DNA of 40,397 nt. Origin: a virus. Both the position numbers and the translations under genes were made by a program. Shown here one piece after another: positions 7,431 to 14,979 of the stretch. The notes under the pieces are model-generated. The model searched no databases. It saw only the letters and a program-made list of their open reading frames with translations, and was not told the origin of the DNA. Within the stretch, counting starts at the first letter, position 1; each line of letters begins with the position of its first letter. The stretch is from the IMG/VR virus record IMGVR_UViG_3300038421_000080, positions 1 through 40,397 of that record; one strand, written 5' to 3'.

Positions 7431-9626
7431 TCAAGACTTTTTGTCCTGTCCATACCTGTCCACACCTGAGACTCCCGGTGCGGGGTCTGCCAGGATTTCT
7501 TCGAGGCTGGGGTTCGACACCACGAGCGCGGGCACGCCACTTCGCGACCACATCATCACACGCTTGCCGTCGATGGTGATTTTCCGCTTCGCGTAACCCT
7601 CTCTCTTCAGCACGTCCGCCACGCGCATCGCGAGGTCCTTCCGCTCCACGGGCATCCCGATGCGCTCCATCACCTGCGGGATGGTGAAGGCAGCTGCAGC
7701 CCCTGCTTCCTGCAGGAACATTCCCACCCGGTCCTTCATCGAGTCGTCCACGAAGCGCAGGTCGTGAGCCTCCACCAGCTCCTCGGGCATCTCGTCGAAC
7801 CACCAGGGCTCGCCGTCCTTGTACGCCTTCACCGCTTCAGCGAAGAGCTGGTCTCGCTCCGCAGGCATCTGCAGCCGGCGCACCACGCGCACGGGCCAGA
7901 AGCGGCGGGCGCCGCTCGGGTCGGTCAGGTACTCCGTGTCGTTCGTCGAGCCGACGATGACGAAGTGCCGGGGCTGGGTGACCACCGTGCGTCCGTAGGG
8001 CGGGCGATAGCTGTCTTCCTGCGCTGCCAGGAACTGCTTCACCACGTCGCGCTCGGCTCGCTTGAAGATGGCGAGTTCTGCCAGCTCCACTATCCACCGG
8101 CCGTGGACCAGCATCATTCCGTCCTTGTCCACGCCGACGTGGGTGTCGGTGAAGTACTCGGTGCCGCCGGCCAGCTGGCGGAAGAGCGTGCTCTTCAGCG
8201 TGCCTTGCCCGCCCTCCAGGATGAGCACCGTGTCCACCTTGCAGCCAGGCTCCATCGCCCGAGCCACGAGCGAGATGAGCCACTTCCGCCCTATCAGCTC
8301 ATTCAGCTTCGAGTCTTCGCACCCCGCATCCACGAGCCAGCGCCCCAGGCGCGAAGTGCCGTCCCACGTGAGCCCTTCGAGCCAGCTCTTCACCGGGTTG
8401 AAGCGGTTCGCGCGGCACACCGCCTCGATGGCCCTCCACACCAGGTCGAGCTGGGGCTCGCGCTCCCACTGCAGCACCCGGCGCAGGGCCTCGGCCACCC
8501 CGGCGATGCCGCCATCCTCGAAGCCCTTCTCGTCCAGCTCCAGACGGTCCTTGAACTCGTTCAGGCGGAAGCGCCCTTTCCAGCTCGGATGCCTGGTGAG
8601 CACCTGCACCATGTTGTGCATCCCGTAGACCGCGGAGGTCACGGGCCCGGCCTTGGTCATCTGCACGGTCACCGAGATGCCCAGCTCCTTCCAGTTCTGG
8701 GACTCCCGGGCCCCTTCCTCCTTCACGGCCTCGAACATCTGTTCGCTGGCCCGCAGCTTCGCCACCGCGCGGGAGATGTCCGCCCAGGTGTGGTCGCGCC
8801 CCTTCTCTTCCGCGCCGCTCTGCTTGTACCACTCGCTGGACAGCACCACCGAGAAGATTTCCTCGGCGTTGAGCCCCGCTCTTGCGGCTTCACAGTAGAA
8901 CTTGAACCGCGCCGAGCTGCGGTCCGGGGCGTCCATCACCGAGCACTTCTTCAGCTCGGCCATCACCGCCTTCGGCACTCGCTCCACCGACACCAGCTCC
9001 GCGTCTGTCGGAGCCTTGGTCGTCCCTTCCCCACTCGACCCGACAGCGCTGATGCCCGCCGCTGCCCAGACGCCCGCCGCTTCCTGCGTTGCATCCTTCA
9101 TCCGCTTCTGCTGCTTCCACACGTCCCCGGTGATGGTCGTGTATTTCCCCGAGGTGAACATCGCGACCTCGGGAACCCGCCCGTCCGCTTGCGCGTGCTG
9201 GGGGAACTTGGCGGTGCCGCCCTCTTTCGGCAGCGTGCCCTTGCAGAGGATGTGTAGCCCCCGTCCGCTGGGGCTCCTCTCGATGTAGGCCTTGCCGATG
9301 AAGGGCTCGATGAACTTCCGCGCCCACTCCCGCGGTTCACCGCTTTCATCCAGGGCGCAGTCGATGTCCACGTAAATCAGGGAACCCGTGAGCACGTAGC
9401 CGATGCCCACCTTCCCCGGCTCACCGTACTTCTGCAGGAAGAGCAGCGCCCGGTCGAAGTTCCCCCAGGTCTCGGGCTTGCGCGTCGAGGCTCGCCGCTG
9501 CCGCGCGTGCAGCACCACCGGGCACTTCGGCCGACCGTTGTCCGGGTCGGGCGCCCAGCCCACCCAATGCCGCTCGCGCTTCAGCTCTTCGGGAAGGTTG
9601 CGTTCCAAGTCTGCTGCAGGTATCAT
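7431..9626 (-). CDS. Primase-helicase: PrimPol-like domain plus VapE/VirE-type P-loop ATPase
   Basis: This encodes 731 residues from ATG at 9626, preceded by GGAGCGAGG. The N-terminal part resembles archaeo-eukaryotic PrimPol: YVDIDC (Asp87, Asp89) and SPSGRGLHI at 118-126. The C-terminal half is a virulence-associated-E type ATPase with Walker A GGQGTLKST at about 472-480. It is followed by WIVELAELAIFKRAERDVVKQF, then FVIVGSTNDTEYL and ARRFWPV, all typical of the VirE family. A helical region near 640-731 may be a winged helix. It probably primes and unwinds at the origin. It lies last in the replication operon, downstream of a strong terminator and next to the repeat cluster. An earlier in-frame start would lie inside the terminator and is rejected. 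Confidence 0.9.
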   Translation of the reverse strand: MIPAADLERNLPEELKRERHWVGWAPDPDNGRPKCPVVLHARQRRASTRKPETWGNFDRALLFLQKYGEPGKVGIGYVLTGSLIYVDIDCALDESGEPREWARKFIEPFIGKAYIERSPSGRGLHILCKGTLPKEGGTAKFPQHAQADGRVPEVAMFTSGKYTTITGDVWKQQKRMKDATQEAAGVWAAAGISAVGSSGEGTTKAPTDAELVSVERVPKAVMAELKKCSVMDAPDRSSARFKFYCEAARAGLNAEEIFSVVLSSEWYKQSGAEEKGRDHTWADISRAVAKLRASEQMFEAVKEEGARESQNWKELGISVTVQMTKAGPVTSAVYGMHNMVQVLTRHPSWKGRFRLNEFKDRLELDEKGFEDGGIAGVAEALRRVLQWEREPQLDLVWRAIEAVCRANRFNPVKSWLEGLTWDGTSRLGRWLVDAGCEDSKLNELIGRKWLISLVARAMEPGCKVDTVLILEGGQGTLKSTLFRQLAGGTEYFTDTHVGVDKDGMMLVHGRWIVELAELAIFKRAERDVVKQFLAAQEDSYRPPYGRTVVTQPRHFVIVGSTNDTEYLTDPSGARRFWPVRVVRRLQMPAERDQLFAEAVKAYKDGEPWWFDEMPEELVEAHDLRFVDDSMKDRVGMFLQEAGAAAAFTIPQVMERIGMPVERKDLAMRVADVLKREGYAKRKITIDGKRVMMWSRSGVPALVVSNPSLEEILADPAPGVSGVDRYGQDKKS

Positions 9627-9670
9627 CCTCGCTCCTTCTGGGTGTCCGGCCCTGTTGGAACAAAGCGGTG

Positions 9671-9711
9671 GAAAAGAAAGCCCCCGGTGCCTCACGGCCC
9701 CGGGGGCTTTC
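9671..9711 (-). terminator. Intrinsic terminator inside the replication operon
   Basis: A perfect 12-bp stem (9676-9687 with 9700-9711, GAAAGCCCCCGG/CCGGGGGCTTTC) with a 12-base loop is followed on the minus strand by TTTT (9675-9672). It begins just after the TAA of the 58-residue gene and precedes the primase-helicase by about 45 bases. No clear sigma70 promoter is visible in that gap, so some read-through or antitermination is implied. Confidence 0.9.
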
Positions 9712-9714
9712 TCC

Positions 9715-9891
9715 TTACAGCTTCTCGCCGTTCGGCTTCACCAGTTCGAGCTGCACGATGGGCGTCTCCGTGATGCTGAGCCCCTGCGCCTCCAGGGCTC
9801 GCAGGAACGTGCGGATGAAGACCGCCATCCCCGCATCGTTGGCCTGCTTGAATGCGGCGCCCACCTTACCAGCTCTCTCGACCTCCGTCAC
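9715..9891 (-). CDS. Small hypothetical protein in the replication operon
   Basis: This encodes 58 residues starting VTEVERAGKVGAAF. GTG at 9891 was chosen because it overlaps the preceding stop as GTGA and has TGGAGG five bases upstream; a longer frame from 9966 would only add an Ala-rich shadow of the upstream membrane protein. The protein is helical at first, then shows a C-terminal strand pair (TPIVQLELVKPNGEKL). It has no membrane segment or catalytic motif. It may be a small replication accessory; the family is not recognised. Confidence 0.6.
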   Translation of the reverse strand: MTEVERAGKVGAAFKQANDAGMAVFIRTFLRALEAQGLSITETPIVQLELVKPNGEKL

Positions 9892-10031
9892 GGCAGCCTC
9901 CAGCGCAGCGAGTCGCAGGCCGTCGCCCCGCGGGACAGCAGCCGCTGCAGCCGCCCCGTGGCCCACATCCAGAGCAGCAGCACGTCCGAGGCAATCCAGA
10001 GAAACAACACCACCAGTGCAATCGTCAGCAT
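9888..10031 (-). CDS. 47-residue single-pass membrane protein
   Basis: ATG at 10031 lies inside the end of the SNF2 gene (7-base overlap), and the stop overlaps the next start as GTGA. Residues 2-23 (LTIALVVLFLWIASDVLLLWMW) form one long hydrophobic helix, followed by a basic cytoplasmic-type tail (GRLQRLLSRG). The tight coupling on both sides supports a real gene even though it is short. A membrane micro-protein in a replication operon may tether replication to the membrane or act on the host; neither is shown by the sequence. Confidence 0.6.
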   Translation of the reverse strand: MLTIALVVLFLWIASDVLLLWMWATGRLQRLLSRGATACDSLRWRLP

Positions 10032-11437
10032 GTCCGGCCCCTTTCGAGTTCCAGCTCCACCATCAACCTCGACTCCACTCTCTCCTTCTGTCGCAGCACT
10101 TCGAGCACAGCTCTGTCCATCTCTCCCGCGAGCAGCACGCTTGCCATCACGTAGGGCGCCTTCTGCCCCAGCCTGGCGAGCCGGCCGTTCGACTGGTTCC
10201 ACAGCTCTAGTGACCAGGGCAGGGTGTACCACAGGATTTCGTTCCCCCCGCTCTGCAGGTTGAGCCCGTGTCCCACGGACGCGGGATGCGCCAGCAGCAG
10301 CTCCACCTTCCCCTTGCACCAGTCCTGCAGGGCTGTCGAGTCGTCGCCCACGCGGGCGAAGGGGAAGCGCTTCTGCATCCTGTCCAGCTCGTGACGGAAC
10401 CAGTAGAAGCCGAGCAGCGGACGCCCCTGCTGCTCGGCCACCACCGTCTCCATCGCCTCCAGCTTCGCGTCGTGGACCTCTTCCCACTCCCCGTCGATGC
10501 CGCAGTAGACCGCCCCGCTCGCGAGCTGGCGCACCTTCATCGCCAGGGCCGAAGCCGAGCACGCCTGCAGCTCCAGCGTGTTCAGCACCGCCTTCGCCTT
10601 CGTGGCGAGGTCGTGCTCCAGCTGGAGAGCTGCCGCCGGCAGGGGCACGTCCAGCTCGTTCACATGGACCGGCGGGATGCGCTGCGCGGCGAACTCACGG
10701 CTGAGCGAGATGGCGTAGGGACGGATGCGCTCGTGCAGGGCTTCCTCCGTGCCGTGCTTCGGCACCCAGACTCGCTGCTCGTAGTCGGTTGCCATGAAGT
10801 ACTGGTTCCTGAAATCCACGAAGCGCGGTCCCAGCGCATTCTCGCCGGTCACCATGAACATCTCGCCCCACAGGTCCAGCAGGTGGTTGCCGACCGGCGT
10901 GCCCGTGAGCCCGAAACGATAGGGGACCCCCTGGACCGCGCGGCGCAGGCGCTTGAATCGCGTGGTTCCGGGGTGCTTCATCCTCGACAGCTCGTCGAAG
11001 ACGATGGCCTGGTAGCGTTCCCCGAGCACGATGTCCTGGTCGAGCAGCCAGGGCAGTAGCTCGTAGCTGATGACATCCACGTCCGCCGGGTGGAAAAGCC
11101 GGATGAGCCGCTGCTCGGGGGTGCCGGCGATGGACTGCACGCGCAGGCCTTGCAGGTGCTCCCACTTCTCGACTTCATGCCCCCACACGTCCATCTTCAC
11201 CACCATCGCCGGGGCCACCACCAGGACGTGGAACTTCTGCACCTGGCGCTTCAGCTCGACCAGGGCGGTCTCGGTGATGACGGTCTTCCCGAGCCCCATC
11301 GGCAGGAAGAGCGCGAGCTGGCCCTCCCTGACCATGCGGTCAATCGCCTGGAGCTGGTACTCCTTCAGCTCAGCGGCTGTTCGCACGACGGAACTCTCGG
11401 ATGTGCGCGGGGAGGGCGTCAGCGTCGTCGAGGACAT
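10025..11437 (-). CDS. SNF2-type DEAD/H helicase-translocase
   Basis: This encodes 470 residues, a compact phage SNF2 protein. It has a Q-like LKEYQLQAI near 24-32, Walker A MGLGKT at 47-52, DELS at 148-151 in place of DEAH, and LTGTP at 177-181. The C-terminal RecA-like lobe carries HPASVGHGLNLQ and QSNGRLARLGQ (motifs V and VI, about 375-440). Such proteins accompany VRR-NUC, DUF2815 and PolA in many phage replication modules and probably remodel DNA-protein complexes or forks. The start ATG 11437 has AGGAG seven to eight bases upstream and overlaps the VRR-NUC gene by 68 bases. A later GTG at 11386 is possible but has no better ribosome site. Confidence 0.93.
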   Translation of the reverse strand: MSSTTLTPSPRTSESSVVRTAAELKEYQLQAIDRMVREGQLALFLPMGLGKTVITETALVELKRQVQKFHVLVVAPAMVVKMDVWGHEVEKWEHLQGLRVQSIAGTPEQRLIRLFHPADVDVISYELLPWLLDQDIVLGERYQAIVFDELSRMKHPGTTRFKRLRRAVQGVPYRFGLTGTPVGNHLLDLWGEMFMVTGENALGPRFVDFRNQYFMATDYEQRVWVPKHGTEEALHERIRPYAISLSREFAAQRIPPVHVNELDVPLPAAALQLEHDLATKAKAVLNTLELQACSASALAMKVRQLASGAVYCGIDGEWEEVHDAKLEAMETVVAEQQGRPLLGFYWFRHELDRMQKRFPFARVGDDSTALQDWCKGKVELLLAHPASVGHGLNLQSGGNEILWYTLPWSLELWNQSNGRLARLGQKAPYVMASVLLAGEMDRAVLEVLRQKERVESRLMVELELERGRTC

Positions 11438-11651
11438 GCACCGTATCTCCTGCCTGGCGAAGACCTTCGATGCGCACCACCTGGTTCGGCCGCAGCCTTC
11501 CTCCAGGCGCCTTCCACTCCACCCAGAAGTGCAGCCCGTTTCCCAGCAGCATCAGGTGGTCGGGCCAGCCGTCGTACCCGACCTTCACGGGCACGACGGC
11601 TTCCCGGAGCGCGAGCAGCCTTCCGCGGGTCTGGATGCTCGCCTCGCGCAT
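11370..11651 (-). CDS. VRR-NUC domain nuclease
   Basis: This encodes 93 residues, the short stand-alone VRR-NUC form. Catalytic candidates of the PD-(D/E)XK fold are Asp31 (GWPDHLML), Glu45 and Lys47 (FWVEWKAP), and Gln57 (LRPNQ). VRR-NUC proteins are structure-selective nucleases thought to cut branched intermediates. The start abuts the upstream stop without a gap, and the 3' end overlaps the SNF2 helicase by 68 bases, so production of the two is probably linked. Confidence 0.92.
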   Translation of the reverse strand: MREASIQTRGRLLALREAVVPVKVGYDGWPDHLMLLGNGLHFWVEWKAPGGRLRPNQVVRIEGLRQAGDTVHVLDDADALPAHIREFRRANSR

Positions 11652-11909
11652 CTACTTCCTCTTCCCGGCGAGGGCGCGGAGCGCCACGCCCTCGACCTCC
11701 ATCGCGGTCGCCTCCTTCAGCCGCGCCACGATGCGCTGGAACATCGAGAGCCGGGGCTGGGGCTTGTAGGCCAGCTCGGCCACCAGGGCCTTCTTCAGCT
11801 CCGCGGAGTTCATCTTGCGGAGCGTGCTCCCCAGGTTCGGACCGAACTCCAGGGTGTACTTCGTGCGCTCGCTGTCCGACAGCTTCACTCCCACCAGGGT
11901 GATGCTCAT
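11652..11909 (-). CDS. Small hypothetical protein between polymerase and VRR-NUC
   Basis: This encodes 85 residues starting MSITLVGVKLSDSERTKYTLEFG. ATG 11909 overlaps the polymerase stop as ATGA and is preferred over the longer frame from 11936. The N-terminal third is beta-like; the rest is basic and helical (LKKALVAELAYKPQPRLSMFQRIVARLKEA) and ends in GKRK. The composition and position suggest a DNA-binding or polymerase-associated accessory. The family is not recognised. Confidence 0.7.
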   Translation of the reverse strand: MSITLVGVKLSDSERTKYTLEFGPNLGSTLRKMNSAELKKALVAELAYKPQPRLSMFQRIVARLKEATAMEVEGVALRALAGKRK

Positions 11910-13828
11910 TTTCTGTACCTCTCGGTGATGAAGCACTCCGCTTCGATGGGCAGACCACCTGCCCAGGACGGGGCCTCGGTCATCAGTCTCGCGAACTCGT
12001 CGAGCCTGTCTTTCCCTTCAGCTACTACCTCATCGTGGACTGTCGCGACAAGCGGAAACCCAGCCTTGTCGAGACGCAGCATCGCAGCAGCCAGGAGGTC
12101 CCGGCTCACCGCCTGGGTCACGTTCTCTGCCAGCTTCCCGCCGTAGGTCTTGACCTCTCCCCAGGCGCCCCCGCGGTACAGGTCGCGCCCGAAGTAGTGC
12201 AGGGTCCCGTCTGCGGACACGCGCGGGTTGGCGTAGAACATCCGCCGGCCGCTCGGCAGCTCGATGAAAGTGTAGAGCACCCCGCCCACCTGCCCGACCC
12301 CCATGAAGAGCTGCGGGGTCTCGTTGTCGGCCATCACCTGGATGCGCTTCGAGCGGTTGGTGGTGGCGAAACGGAAGGCGCGTTCGAGCCGGCCCCAGAA
12401 GCCGACGATGAAGGGGTTCGCGCGGCGGTAGGTCGTCACCACACGCCGGGCGAAGGGCTCGTCGATGGCGATGTCGTACACCTCGTCGAGCATCCCGCGG
12501 AACTTCCGCGCCCCGAGCCCGTAGCCGGCGCCCAGCACCACCTGCTTCCCCATGAACCGCTCGGCCTTGTCCTGCTTGGTGATGTCCCGTCCGTAGATGC
12601 GGCTCGCCATCGTGCAGTAGGGGTCGCCGTGCGCGCGGAAGAGCTGCACCAGGTCGCGCTCCCGCGCCAGCCACGCCAGGGCCCGGGCCTCGATTTGGGC
12701 GAGGTCTCCCACCAGGAAGGGCCCGCGGAGGAAGCCCCGCAGCATCTCAGCCACCGTGCCCACCGCGTCGAGCGGGCGCTCCGGGTGGGGCCGCTCCATC
12801 CCGGTGAAGACCTCGCCCAGCACCCCCGCGTCGAGGGCCTGGAAGGCGGTCTCGGTCAGGGGCCCCAGCCCCCGGGGGAAGTTCTGGAGCTGGACGCCCC
12901 AGCTGGACCACCGGCCGGTGCGCTCGGCCCCGCAGTAGACCAGGGCGCCCCGCAGGCGGCCATCGCCGCTGGTACGCCGCGCCAGCGCTTGCAGCTTGGC
13001 CGTGCTGGAGCGCGCCAGGGTCTGGTAGATGCGCAGGGCCTCCTGCTTCTCTGGCGGCGTTCCTGGGGCCCGCAGCGCGTTCCGCACGGTGGGCTTACGA
13101 ACATCAGTCAATCCAAGGGCTTGCGCGACCCTGGCGTAGCTCTTCACCGGGTGCCCGGTAAGCTCGCGGAATCGCTGGGCAAGGTGAACGCTGGCGTCGT
13201 GGATGACGCGCTGCGCCTTGGGGATGGCCTCCAGGTCCACCCGGATGCCCCTCCGGTTCATGGACTCGGTGAGTCGATGAACCTCGGCCTCCATCGGGTC
13301 GAGCGGCAGCAGCCGCTCGAAGAGGAGGCGCAGCACCACCACGTCCTGCCGGCAGTACTTGTACAGCCGCACGAACGCCTCGGGCTTCGTCTCCGGGGTC
13401 CACCACTTCGCCGGGTTGTCGCGCGAGGGCCGGCGCGGCTTCGCGAGCTGCTGCATCACGCGGGCGCCCTCGACATCCTTCGGCTGGCCGAAGAAGTCCC
13501 CCAGCGACTCCAGGTCGCGCGGCAGGCCCATCCGCGCGGCCAGCGCCGCCGTGTCGAGCCAGGACGCGCTCCCGAAGAAGGGGTTCACCTTCGCCGCCAG
13601 CACCTCGCGCTCGAAGTCGGCATTGTGGGCGACGAAGGTGAGCCCCGGGGTCTGCGGCAGCGCCGCCGCGTCATTCACCCCCGGGACCCAGACTCCGATA
13701 CCGTTCTGGTTCAGGGCCCAGGCGGCGCACAGCAGCTCCGTGGACGGATGCTCGGCGTAGACGTAGGGCCCCACCTTCTTCACGTCCAGCTCGGAGCGGG
13801 TCTCCAGGTCCACGAAGAGGTAGTTCAC
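11906..13828 (-). CDS. polA: Family A DNA polymerase with 3'-5' exonuclease
   Basis: This encodes 640 residues. The DEDDy exonuclease spans about 1-175: FVDLET (Asp7, Glu9), AHNADFE (Asp71) and YCRQD (Tyr158, Asp162). The polymerase domain spans about 290-640: motif A GDLAQIEAR (Asp375), an O-helix region with Lys428 and Tyr436 (GKQVVLGAGYG), and motif C ATVHDEV (His598, Asp599, Glu600). There is no 5' nuclease domain, as is usual for phage PolA. It is the replicative polymerase. GTG at 13828 overlaps the preceding stop as GTGA and gives the canonical N-terminus; the longer frame from 14038 adds only out-of-frame shadow sequence of the upstream gene. Confidence 0.95.
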   Translation of the reverse strand: MNYLFVDLETRSELDVKKVGPYVYAEHPSTELLCAAWALNQNGIGVWVPGVNDAAALPQTPGLTFVAHNADFEREVLAAKVNPFFGSASWLDTAALAARMGLPRDLESLGDFFGQPKDVEGARVMQQLAKPRRPSRDNPAKWWTPETKPEAFVRLYKYCRQDVVVLRLLFERLLPLDPMEAEVHRLTESMNRRGIRVDLEAIPKAQRVIHDASVHLAQRFRELTGHPVKSYARVAQALGLTDVRKPTVRNALRAPGTPPEKQEALRIYQTLARSSTAKLQALARRTSGDGRLRGALVYCGAERTGRWSSWGVQLQNFPRGLGPLTETAFQALDAGVLGEVFTGMERPHPERPLDAVGTVAEMLRGFLRGPFLVGDLAQIEARALAWLARERDLVQLFRAHGDPYCTMASRIYGRDITKQDKAERFMGKQVVLGAGYGLGARKFRGMLDEVYDIAIDEPFARRVVTTYRRANPFIVGFWGRLERAFRFATTNRSKRIQVMADNETPQLFMGVGQVGGVLYTFIELPSGRRMFYANPRVSADGTLHYFGRDLYRGGAWGEVKTYGGKLAENVTQAVSRDLLAAAMLRLDKAGFPLVATVHDEVVAEGKDRLDEFARLMTEAPSWAGGLPIEAECFITERYRK

Positions 13829-14277
13829 GGATGCACCGGGGAGAGGGTGATTTCGCCATCTTCCAGGCGCAGCATCGTCATGTCCTTTGCCACCTGGATG
13901 ATGGTCTTGCCCTGGCACTGCGGGCGCTTCGCCAGCTGCTGCAGCACGCAGCGGCACTGCTCCGGGGAAAGCGGGGCTGGCCGCGGATTGATGAGCAGTC
14001 CCCCGGCGTTCACGCGCTGAAGCATCATCGCATTCCACCAGAAAGAGATTGCCATGTTATCTTCGTCCTGCTCGTTTCGCTGGCTCTCTTTTTCAGCGGT
14101 AATGCGATGCGCATGATACACGTCGTCGGCTTCGATGAACTCGTACAACACGAAAAACTGCGTCTCGGCATCACGGATGATGTCTTCGAATTCGAAGGGG
14201 CCCGCATCGAGGATGTAGGTTGTCCCGGGGTCGCCCTGCCCGGGCGGCGGATAGGCAGTCAGTCGGAGGATTCGCAT
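13825..14277 (-). CDS. Hypothetical protein before the polymerase
   Basis: This encodes 150 residues from ATG at 14277; the stop overlaps the polymerase start. The first 60 residues are acidic and aromatic (DAGPFEFEDIIRD, FVLYEFIEADD). The second half is helical with two close cysteines (QCRCVLQQLAKRPQCQ). The DNA at about 14040-14200 is noticeably less GC-rich than its surroundings, which hints at a different origin. No motif is recognised. The nearest Shine-Dalgarno lies beyond a hairpin (14287-14314), so translation may depend on RNA folding. Confidence 0.65.
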   Translation of the reverse strand: MRILRLTAYPPPGQGDPGTTYILDAGPFEFEDIIRDAETQFFVLYEFIEADDVYHAHRITAEKESQRNEQDEDNMAISFWWNAMMLQRVNAGGLLINPRPAPLSPEQCRCVLQQLAKRPQCQGKTIIQVAKDMTMLRLEDGEITLSPVHP

Positions 14278-14320
14278 GGTAGACGAAGCGGGGCCCCGCG
14301 CAGGCAGCCCCGCTCCTCCT
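14278..14320 (-). promoter_or_regulatory. Hairpin-bridged ribosome binding site
   Basis: In transcript order the stretch reads AGGAGG (14320-14315), a perfect 8-bp stem AGCGGGGC/GCCCCGCT (14314-14307 with 14294-14287) around a 12-base loop, then nine bases and ATG 14277. Unfolded, the Shine-Dalgarno is 37 bases from the start, too far to work. With the hairpin folded the spacing becomes nine bases. There is no T-tract, so it is not an intrinsic terminator. No other ribosome site stands next to this ATG. Confidence 0.6.
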
Positions 14321-14324
14321 GTTC

Positions 14325-14915
14325 CTAGCCCACCACGTCGTCCAGGTTGTCGTCGCTCTTCTCGCCGGTCTCCGCGAAGTCGGAGAACTCCTTGTCCGCG
14401 GCCAGCCGCCCGTCGATGCGCGGGCCCTTCTTCACCACCTGCAGGTTGTTCAGCCCGCAGCCCACCCCCTTGTTCCCCGCCTTGTCGTAGGGGAAGAAGG
14501 TGACGGAGGCGCGGAAGGAGCAGCCCGAGTACGCTTCCGCCTCGTCGAGGATGGGCTGCAGCTTCGCGTCCACGAGCCCCGGCTGCCGAGTGCTGCTGGC
14601 GTTGAGGAACATCTTGCCGGCGTACACCTCGTCGTCCGGGCGGTCCACGTCCCCGTCGCGGAGGGGGCTCTTCAGCTTGCCCTGCTTCAGCATCTCCAGG
14701 GCCTTCGGGCCGAACTTGTCCACCGCGGCGGCGGCCACCAGGTCCTCCATCGCCTTGTAGCGCTGCGCCTCCAGCTTGTCGTCGAACTTCTTCGGGAAGA
14801 GCAGCGAGATGCTGTACTTCGGGTCTCCCGTGCTGCCGTCCGGCGGCGGCCGAGCCTCGAACACGTGGACGTAGCTGCCGAGCGCGACGGGAGTGATGGT
14901 CTTCTTGCTTGCCAT
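14325..14915 (-). CDS. DUF2815-type single-stranded DNA-binding protein
   Basis: This encodes 196 residues beginning MASKKTITPVALGSYVHVFEA. It matches the layout of DUF2815 phage ssDNA-binding proteins: a first strand region with an early aromatic-containing GSYVHVFEARPP, KYSISLLFPKK near 34-44, an LKSPLRDGD segment, YAGKMFLNASS, YSGCSFRASVTFFPYDKAGNKGVGCGLNNLQVV near 135-170, and an acidic tail ending DDNLDDVVG. It coats ssDNA at the fork. The acidic C-terminus is typical of SSB proteins and usually contacts partners. ATG 14915 with CGGAG upstream is preferred over the GTG at 14957, which lacks a ribosome site. Confidence 0.9.
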   Translation of the reverse strand: MASKKTITPVALGSYVHVFEARPPPDGSTGDPKYSISLLFPKKFDDKLEAQRYKAMEDLVAAAAVDKFGPKALEMLKQGKLKSPLRDGDVDRPDDEVYAGKMFLNASSTRQPGLVDAKLQPILDEAEAYSGCSFRASVTFFPYDKAGNKGVGCGLNNLQVVKKGPRIDGRLAADKEFSDFAETGEKSDDNLDDVVG

Positions 14916-14979
14916 TTGACGGTTTCTCCGGTTTACGGGTTTGCGCTGCTGCTGCACTTACGACACTACCAAGCCTCCT

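Larger units (their letters stand above)
7215..7468. repeat. Iteron-like repeat cluster upstream of terS (candidate ori or packaging site)
   Basis: The stretch 7071-7430 between terS and the primase gene has no convincing gene. From 7215 into the last codons of the primase gene it is packed with copies of a short ACCTG-centred unit. The same 23-base sequence (CTGTCCATACCTG then TCCACACCTG) occurs at 7215-7237 and 7446-7468. Related units in the opposite orientation lie at 7389-7413, and a single ACACCTGTTT at 7252-7260. The middle (about 7327-7390) is visibly AT-richer and holds the palindrome CACTGATAGTG at 7341-7351. Such layouts occur at replication origins and at terminase recognition sites; a regulatory operator is a third option. 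Confidence 0.7.

Noticed and set aside
7215-7468. CRISPR array
   Set aside because: The repeats are short, in both orientations, irregularly spaced and without unique spacers of uniform length; no cas genes are present.
7067-7540. 157-residue frame across the repeat region upstream of terS
   Set aside because: It encodes a cysteine-rich sequence created by the ACCTG repeats and runs through terS and primase edges; there is no sign of coding selection.
9715-9966. Longer 83-residue version of the 58-residue gene
   Set aside because: The extra N-terminal residues are an Ala-rich shadow of the membrane micro-protein; GTG 9891 has a better ribosome site and a coupled overlap.
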